NCBI GenBank assembly: GCA_029243145.1
Contig: JAQWSQ010000077.1
Coordinates: 1 to 64,000, forward strand
Direction: 5' to 3'
Origin: Planctomycetaceae bacterium
Lineage (GTDB): Bacteria; Planctomycetota; Planctomycetia; Planctomycetales; Planctomycetaceae
DNA length: 64,000 bases
Below, one piece after another: positions 58,745-64,000 of the stretch. The translations under genes were made by a program, and so were the position numbers. Each line of letters opens with the position of its first letter. The first letter of the stretch is position 1. Below the pieces are notes generated by a model. The model did no database searches, was not told the DNA's origin, and saw nothing but the letters and a program-made list of their open reading frames with translations.

Positions 58745-58811
58745 AACCTCCTCACCCCGTCCCTCTCCTCCTGAGGAGGAGAGGGTGGCCGAAGGCCGGA
58801 TGAGGAGGTTT
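58744..58811 (+). repeat. Double-hairpin repeat, right of the DUF559 gene
   Basis: The outer arms AAACCTCCTCA and TGAGGAGGTTT enclose hairpin one CCCTCTCCTCC / GGAGGAGAGGG (loop TGA) and hairpin two GGCC-GAA-GGCC. It is the same design as the copy at 58261 and lies in the same orientation. Differences between the copies preserve pairing. Confidence 0.75.
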
Positions 58812-58945
58812 GAACGCCCATCCCCCAATCTCTTCTCCTCCTTTTGTGTCTTTTCGTGTTTTTTGTGGCCATCCCCCTTCCTCCAAACTTTCTCGTGGAT
58901 CTCTCTGGTGTCTCCCATTACAGTGTGGACATTCGCACTTATTTG

Positions 58946-58972
58946 GTAGGGCAGACTCTGCCTGCCTTCCCC
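58946..58972 (+). repeat. REP-like element, GTAGGGCAG family, copy 3
   Basis: GTAGGGCAGACTCTGCCTGCC followed by TTCC. The hairpin GGCAGA / TCTGCC is intact. It lies in the leader of the esterase gene at 58994. Confidence 0.6.
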
Positions 58973-58993
58973 GTCATCACCGGAGATCCCACC

Positions 58994-59968
58994 ATGCGTC
59001 GCACCATCTCGCAGCTCGCTCAACATATCCCGCTTTGTAGGGCAGGCTCCCGCCTGCCTTCCTCGATCATGGCAATCGCTTTCCTCATACTCCCCACACT
59101 GGCCCACGCCCAAAAAGAAGAAGCCCCCAAACCCGCCGTCAAACGGACCATCGCCGACCTCCAATACAGCGAACATAAATCCTGTACCCTCGACTTCTGG
59201 AAGGCCGCAGGCGATACGCCCCGTCCGCTCCACATCCATATTCACGGCGGTGGTTGGACCGGCGGCGATAAAACCATCGGCTGGAGCGCGGCCAAATTCT
59301 GGCTCGATCACGGCGTCTCTCACGCCAGCATCAATTATCGATTAACGGGCGAAACGCCGCTCCCCGCGCCAGTCCACGACGCCGCGTACGCGATTCAATT
59401 CATTCGTTCCAAAGCCAAAGAGTGGAACATCGACCCCGACCGTATCGTCCTCACCGGCGGCTCGGCCGGTGCCTGCACTTCGATGTGGATGCTCTTCCAC
59501 GACGATCTCGCCGACCCGACCAGCGACGACCCCGTCAAACATCACTCGACCCGCGTGACGGCTGCCGCCGTCAATGCCGGTCAGGTCTCCATCGATCCCC
59601 CGCAATGCCAAGAATGGTTGGGTGACGGCGTCCTCTTACACCGCATGATCTGGACTTCGGTCGGTGCGAAAAACATGGCCGAAGCCTGGGCCAAGTATGA
59701 ACAATACAAACCGCTCTACCAAGAATTCACCCCTTACAATCATCTCACCAAAGGCGACCCACCATTGCTGATGACGTACGGTACCGACATGTCCTTGCCG
59801 AGCAAGACCGCAGGCCACGGCATCCACCATCCGGTCTACGGCGTGAAGATGAAAGAGAAAGCGGACAAGCTGGGCGTCGAATGCCACCTCCTGATCCCCA
59901 AGCACTCGAAGTCGGACAAGTACGCCGACGCGAATGCGTTCTTGTTGGATAAGCTTGGGGTTGAGTGA
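58994..59968 (+). CDS. Secreted alpha/beta hydrolase (esterase)
   Basis: This encodes about 324 residues. The ATG at 58994 has a GGAG site 8 bases upstream. Residues 1-40 include a REP element in frame (CRAGSRLPS), which splits a basic n-region (MRRTISQLAQHIPL) from the hydrophobic core (MAIAFLILPTLAHA). An ATG at 59069 would give a plain signal peptide but lacks a ribosome-binding site. The enzyme has HIHGGGW for the oxyanion hole, GGSAGA with the serine nucleophile, and PKHSKSDKYADANAF with a likely catalytic His. It resembles carboxylesterase/feruloyl-esterase type enzymes common in planctomycetes. The substrate is unknown. Confidence 0.85.
   Translation: MRRTISQLAQHIPLCRAGSRLPSSIMAIAFLILPTLAHAQKEEAPKPAVKRTIADLQYSEHKSCTLDFWKAAGDTPRPLHIHIHGGGWTGGDKTIGWSAAKFWLDHGVSHASINYRLTGETPLPAPVHDAAYAIQFIRSKAKEWNIDPDRIVLTGGSAGACTSMWMLFHDDLADPTSDDPVKHHSTRVTAAAVNAGQVSIDPPQCQEWLGDGVLLHRMIWTSVGAKNMAEAWAKYEQYKPLYQEFTPYNHLTKGDPPLLMTYGTDMSLPSKTAGHGIHHPVYGVKMKEKADKLGVECHLLIPKHSKSDKYADANAFLLDKLGVE
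59037..59063 (+). repeat. REP-like element, GTAGGGCAGG family, copy 4, inside a coding region
   Basis: GTAGGGCAGGCTCCCGCCTGCC followed by TTCCTC. The hairpin GGCAGGC / GCCTGCC is perfect. It lies within the signal-peptide coding region of the esterase gene and keeps frame. Confidence 0.7.
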
Positions 59969-59990
59969 GTGAGTTCGTTGATTTGTGTAG

Positions 59991-60150
59991 TTTGTAGGGT
60001 CCGCTGTGCGGACCGATGAGAGGCCGATGAGCAACCCGCACACAAACCGACATATTGAAAGCGAACGAAAATTTGATTGATTGCCGGGCGTTTCGGACGT
60101 CGATCAAAATTAACTCGAACCCGACACGACGAATCCATCACTGATAATGA
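59991..60150 (+). repeat. REP module left of the RAYT gene
   Basis: An approximately 160-base module is repeated in the same orientation at 60879-61037. It opens with REP GTAGGGTCCGC / GCGGACC at 59994-60014. It continues through GAGGCCGA, a GATTGC(C/T)GGGCGT block and CTCGAACCCGACACG, and ends at AATCCATCACT. The two copies are clearly alike but diverged. Confidence 0.75.
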
Positions 60151-60167
60151 TTGATACATCACACGAT

Positions 60168-60188
60168 GGTCCGCACAGCGGACCCTAC
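60168..60188 (-). repeat. Inverted REP upstream of the RAYT gene
   Basis: This is the exact reverse complement, over all 21 bases, of the REP at 59994-60014 (head GTAGGGTCCGC on the minus strand). An AATCCATCACT motif follows at about 60210. Confidence 0.8.
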
Positions 60189-60307
60189 GTCTTGTACTCA
60201 ATACATCAAATCCATCACTCATAATCTTGCACCATCACGGCACGATACGAACATGTGCCGAAGTGTTCGGCTTATTTTCAATCGTGACTCAATAAGGCAT
60301 CCTCCCC

Positions 60308-60871
60308 ATGCCGAACTATCGACGGGCCTACATTCCCGGTGGAACATATTTCTTCACCGTGAAGGCGGAAAAAAACGCTCCCATTTTCGGACAATTGCCC
60401 GCCGTTGAATTGCTTGGAAAAGTTTTCCGGGAAACGCAATATCAATGGGAATTTGAAATGAACGCCGTCGTCGTGTTGCCCGATCATCTGCATGCGATCT
60501 TGACATTACCTCGCGGCGATGCCGACTACTCGAAGAGGTGGGGATGGCTGAAAAAGGAGTTCACGAAGAGATACCTGGCTTCGGGCGGCTTGGAACAAGA
60601 GACATCCCATTCCCGTAAGACAAATCGCCGGCGCGGCGTATGGCAACGACGGTTCTGGGAACATGCCATCGAGGATGAAGACGACTTCGAAGCCCACTTC
60701 GACTACATCCATTTCAATCCCGTGAAACATGAGTACGTGAAACATCCGGCTGACTGGCCTCATTCGTCATTCCATCGCTGGGTCAAACAAGGTGTCTATG
60801 ACGAGGAATGGGGAGGGAGCGGATTACCACCTCAGAAAGTCCTCGACTTCAAGGGGCATGTCGGAGAATAA
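60308..60871 (+). CDS. REP-associated tyrosine transposase (RAYT)
   Basis: This encodes 187 residues, full length for the family. It opens YRRAYIPGGTYFFTVKAEKNA and has the His-hydrophobic-His motif in VLPDHLHAILTLP, followed by a Tyr-containing helix (YSKRWGWLKKEFTKRYL). It ends FDYIHFNPVKHEYVKHPADWPHSSF, a RAYT signature. Such Y1 single-strand transposases recognise and move REP sequences. Here it is flanked by a direct and an inverted REP on the left and a direct REP on the right. That is the classic REPtron layout. Confidence 0.93.
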   Translation: MPNYRRAYIPGGTYFFTVKAEKNAPIFGQLPAVELLGKVFRETQYQWEFEMNAVVVLPDHLHAILTLPRGDADYSKRWGWLKKEFTKRYLASGGLEQETSHSRKTNRRRGVWQRRFWEHAIEDEDDFEAHFDYIHFNPVKHEYVKHPADWPHSSFHRWVKQGVYDEEWGGSGLPPQKVLDFKGHVGE

Positions 60872-60878
60872 TAAGATA

Positions 60879-61037
60879 ATTGTAGGGTCCGCTTTGCGGA
60901 CCGATGGGAGGCCGAGGAATAACCGACCCGCAAACGGATATGATGAACGCGAACTTAGTTGATTGCTGGGCGTCTGCGGACACCCAGCAACACTGACTCG
61001 AACCCGACACGTCAAATCCATCACTAATCATCATTGA
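60879..61037 (+). repeat. REP module right of the RAYT gene
   Basis: This is the second copy of the left module, opening with GTAGGGTCCGC / GCGGACC at 60882-60902 (loop TTT where the left copy has TGT). A further hairpin, GCTGGGCGTC / GACACCCAGC, lies near 60965-60989. It ends in AATCCATCACT. Confidence 0.75.
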
Positions 61038-61140
61038 AACATCTTGAAACGGGTGTTGAGTGTTCGGGGATGAGGTGCGGTTAAATCGAGTCGTGGGACT
61101 GATTCATACTGCATATCGGAAGAATAACGAAAGAACGATC

Positions 61141-61392
61141 ATGACATTCACTGTGATACTCATCGTGGTTTTAGTGCTGCTTGGCTATTTATGGACCGAG
61201 GAGCAATCACATCAAGATTTCGACGAACAATGGCCGTCCATCGATGATGATGAGTTTTTACGGCGATGCGCGGCCGACACGCCTCCACAGATTGCTCTCG
61301 GCGTCCGTCGGATCGTCTCGGAACAGCTCAGCATTCCCTATCAGCAAATATACCCCGAGCAAAACTTTATTGACGACCTCAAAGCGGACTGA
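61141..61392 (+). CDS. Membrane-anchored acyl-carrier-like protein, truncated
   Basis: This encodes about 83 residues. The ATG at 61141 starts a transmembrane helix (MTFTVILIVVLVLLGYLW). An acidic linker leads into an acyl-carrier-like region (ALGVRRIVSEQLSIPYQQIY and PEQNFIDDLKAD). The frame stops exactly where the D-S-L motif with the phosphopantetheine serine would begin. The next bases in another frame (GAATTGGTTTTG, ELVL) look like the continuation, so a small deletion may have truncated it. It would be inactive as a carrier. Confidence 0.5.
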   Translation: MTFTVILIVVLVLLGYLWTEEQSHQDFDEQWPSIDDDEFLRRCAADTPPQIALGVRRIVSEQLSIPYQQIYPEQNFIDDLKAD

Positions 61393-62016
<624 letters not shown>

Positions 62017-62472
62017 TCAAGACGCACATTCAGAGCGAGCGTGTTTTGTGCAGCCCCCACCTCTTTATTACGACTTTGATCTTAGCCTTCCGATCCGTCA
62101 GACTCGGTTGGTAGATATTTTGGTGCGCGAGGTATGGTTTCGAGGGATTTATTATTCTGCTTACGCTGTTCACATTGCTGAGGCGTAGAAATCTTGATCG
62201 ACATTCAACATCAAAAAGTATTACGAAACTTTCCATTGACGCGACTTTTATCCCCAATCCACTCGAATCGAGCAGATAACAATGTGCTGCGAGCGTCGGT
62301 TCTGAAATCGAAGCCATTTTCCGCCACCCGGTGAACACAAGCGTTAAATCCCAGCCAGGATCACTCTTAGGCTTCTGCTTTGAGTTCTCTGGGAAAACGC
62401 TGACCGGCTTTTGCGATTGCAAGAAGTCGTACGTCGGTAGATTGACTTGCGTTGGATGCAGTCGTGACGAAT
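62017..62472. other. Intergenic region, possible element debris
   Basis: About 456 bases contain no convincing gene. A minus-strand open frame at 62030-62422 has no recognisable features. The region may be decayed integrated DNA next to the integrase remnant. Confidence 0.3.
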
Positions 62473-62769
62473 TCAGAAAGCTTTTTCGTTCTCTATTTCG
62501 GAGGCCATGTTTTTTGGCATCGGCATTAAACGGATTTTGCCGGGATAGAGCATATAGGTGTCATCGACGGAACTAGGACGGACACTCAATCCTTCCACCG
62601 TTTTATAAATCCACTTGCCGTAGTTCTGGATCGGACCGAAGGCAATCATGACGACACGTTTGGCCCGGATGATGTAGATTTTACCGTTGCGATCACACGT
62701 TTCGATAAAGCAGATTTCGGAGTAATCTTTCATCGTGCTGGAATTCCCGAGCCGTTGGTGCTGTTCCAA
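62473..62769 (-). CDS. Small hypothetical protein
   Basis: This encodes up to 98 residues. The ATG at 62733 (MKDYSEICFIETCDRNGKIY) is an alternative start. It is mixed beta-rich sequence (IYIIRAKRVVMIAFGPIQNYGKWIYK) without signal peptide or known domain. It is placed among minus-strand genes. Confidence 0.45.
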   Translation of the reverse strand: MEQHQRLGNSSTMKDYSEICFIETCDRNGKIYIIRAKRVVMIAFGPIQNYGKWIYKTVEGLSVRPSSVDDTYMLYPGKIRLMPMPKNMASEIENEKAF

Positions 62770-62910
62770 GTTGTATGTGTTCTAACTTAGTTCACGAGAG
62801 GCAGTCATTCGCATTTATTTTGAAGAATTCTTCGGGGGCTCTATCAACTCGTTGGGAAACTTAATTTCGCTCCGCGGATGAGATCGGTCGTGACGATTGT
62901 GCGATCAGCT

Positions 62911-63993
62911 TCAATCATCGTCCCAGTCTTCTTCATCATCGTCATCTTCGTCTTTCCAATTCCGCGACCAGACGTCTGCCGGGATCGGTGTCTCGACGGA
63001 ACCTTTCAGCTCCCACTCCACCTCTTTGTCGTCGCTTGCTTCCACCAAAGTTTTCATGATGGCTTGCGGGGCGGTTGTTTTTAACTGTTCGCGAATCTCT
63101 TCGAGTTGCCGTTTCCATTTGTCGCGTTCATCCTGGTATTCGGGATCGCTGTCATCGGGCATGTCGAAGGAGGAGCCGGGATAGTAATCTTCGTCGAAGG
63201 ACTGCAAAATTTCCTCAGCTTGCATTTCTTGATGAACGACGATCCCCTCATCTTCTAAGTCTTCCCACTGACTGCGCGAGAGTTCGGCTTCGTTACGATA
63301 TCTTCGTAACGCTCGTTGAGAATGGAACTCCGAGATTGCTTGTCGCCATTGAAATTGAACTGTGTGGACATGCTCTGGCGTGCATTCGGTTTCGTCTCGC
63401 TCCGCAATGCGCCGAATCTCGGCTTCTGTCACCCCACCGCGAGCGATTCTCCAGTCCATTTCTTCGGCGTAAGCACGATCAAAAAATCTGGGAAACTCTT
63501 CGTCAGAAACCACAACCATTCCATTGCATGGTGCTTCCTGTAGAAATTTCTCTCGCATCTCTGCGAGCGATAACTGGGGGAAATATTTGATGGTTTTGTC
63601 CTCAGGATAATCCATTAACGAATCCTGATTGCTGCCGAACGTCCACGCAGAACCATCTTCGTAACGGCGGACCACATCACACCAGACACCAGCCATCGGA
63701 TGATCGTAGACGACTCCATAAGTAGAAGTATCACGATCAACATAAGCCGTCATCGACAAAGGGATGTCTTCGATGTAATAGTCTTCGATCTTATCAAATC
63801 CGAGCGAGGCAAACTCTTCACAGTTTTGCTGAAACAAATCCTGATTCTCGGAATCCTCTTCTTCGTCGTCATCAAAAACGTCGCTCTTCTTCTTGAGCTT
63901 GATACGGAATGGAGGAACGCCGCCACCTCCGAGATTTTTCAGAAGGTCGGCGAATGTTCCGAATGCGGTTCGAAGCTTCCACTTGATGTACAT
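62911..63993 (-). CDS. Large acidic hypothetical protein, possibly 5'-partial
   Basis: This encodes about 360 residues from the ATG at 63993. A GTG at 63996 also lies at the window edge, and the true start may be beyond it. The protein is very acidic, with runs of D/E near residues 42-50 and at the C-terminus (DEDDDDEEDWDDD). Aromatic-rich middle parts (DKTIKYFPQLSLAEMREKFL and YAEEMDWRIARGG) look globular. No family is recognised. Confidence 0.6.
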   Translation of the reverse strand: MYIKWKLRTAFGTFADLLKNLGGGGVPPFRIKLKKKSDVFDDDEEEDSENQDLFQQNCEEFASLGFDKIEDYYIEDIPLSMTAYVDRDTSTYGVVYDHPMAGVWCDVVRRYEDGSAWTFGSNQDSLMDYPEDKTIKYFPQLSLAEMREKFLQEAPCNGMVVVSDEEFPRFFDRAYAEEMDWRIARGGVTEAEIRRIAERDETECTPEHVHTVQFQWRQAISEFHSQRALRRYRNEAELSRSQWEDLEDEGIVVHQEMQAEEILQSFDEDYYPGSSFDMPDDSDPEYQDERDKWKRQLEEIREQLKTTAPQAIMKTLVEASDDKEVEWELKGSVETPIPADVWSRNWKDEDDDDEEDWDDD

Positions 63994-64000
63994 CACGGCA

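Noticed and set aside
62030-62422. Minus-strand frame of 130 codons
   Set aside because: No recognisable composition or motifs, and it lies beside an integrase remnant. It is treated as chance or debris.

Overview
The window looks like chromosomal DNA of a planctomycete (Planctomycetota, probably Planctomycetales). The markers are the paired DUF1501 and DUF1549/DUF1553 genes, an ECF-type sigma factor translationally coupled to a large anti-sigma-like protein, two sulfatases, a DUF6807 protein, many secreted Pro-rich or Cys-rich proteins, and a giant-protein N-terminus with the motif LEDRIVLAA. The genus is not resolved. Housekeeping genes (lepA, dapF, msrB, dinB, two tRNAs) are mixed with accessory genes and repeat families.

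Positions 1-11774 hold the most unusual block. A cadherin/VCBS-like protein runs off the left edge. Divergent from it are a small secreted protein and a shortened SecA paralogue. Then come a TolC-type outer membrane lipoprotein on the opposite strand, a GAF-TM-HlyD fusion, a periplasmic HlyD adaptor, and a PqqD-like/M50 protease/HlyD fusion. No ABC transporter or RND pump is present. I infer a non-canonical envelope export system, possibly for LEDR-motif giant proteins.

Positions 11775-28600 hold a 37-residue basic protein between two REP-like repeats, a sulfatase, an ABM-type monooxygenase overlapping msrB, two tandem enlarged signal peptidases I downstream of lepA, a DUF11-type lipoprotein, a DinB-like protein, a GntP permease with a DUF6807 protein, a cysteine desulfurase and an EF-hand protein. 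Positions 28595-41340 hold DNA polymerase IV, two DUF1549/DUF1553 proteins (one fused to an anti-sigma-like head beside its sigma factor), a DUF1501 protein, an SDR oxidoreductase, a YihY/BrkB protein, a rhomboid protease and a PQQ-type propeller.

Positions 41341-54100 hold a second sulfatase, an LptF/G-type permease, a RES toxin broken by an in-frame stop with its Xre-type antitoxin intact, a redoxin, a two-domain esterase, a zinc dehydrogenase, tRNA-Gln, a SUKH-like protein and a CvpA-like protein. Positions 54109-64000 hold a GspE-type ATPase, dapF and an adenosine kinase. They also hold a repeat-rich zone: a DUF559 gene between hairpin elements, REPs in and near an esterase gene, and a RAYT transposase between REP modules. 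The window ends with a truncated acyl-carrier-like protein, an initiator tRNA overlapped by an integrase remnant, and two hypothetical genes.

All product calls come from reading translated sequence and motifs. No database search was run.
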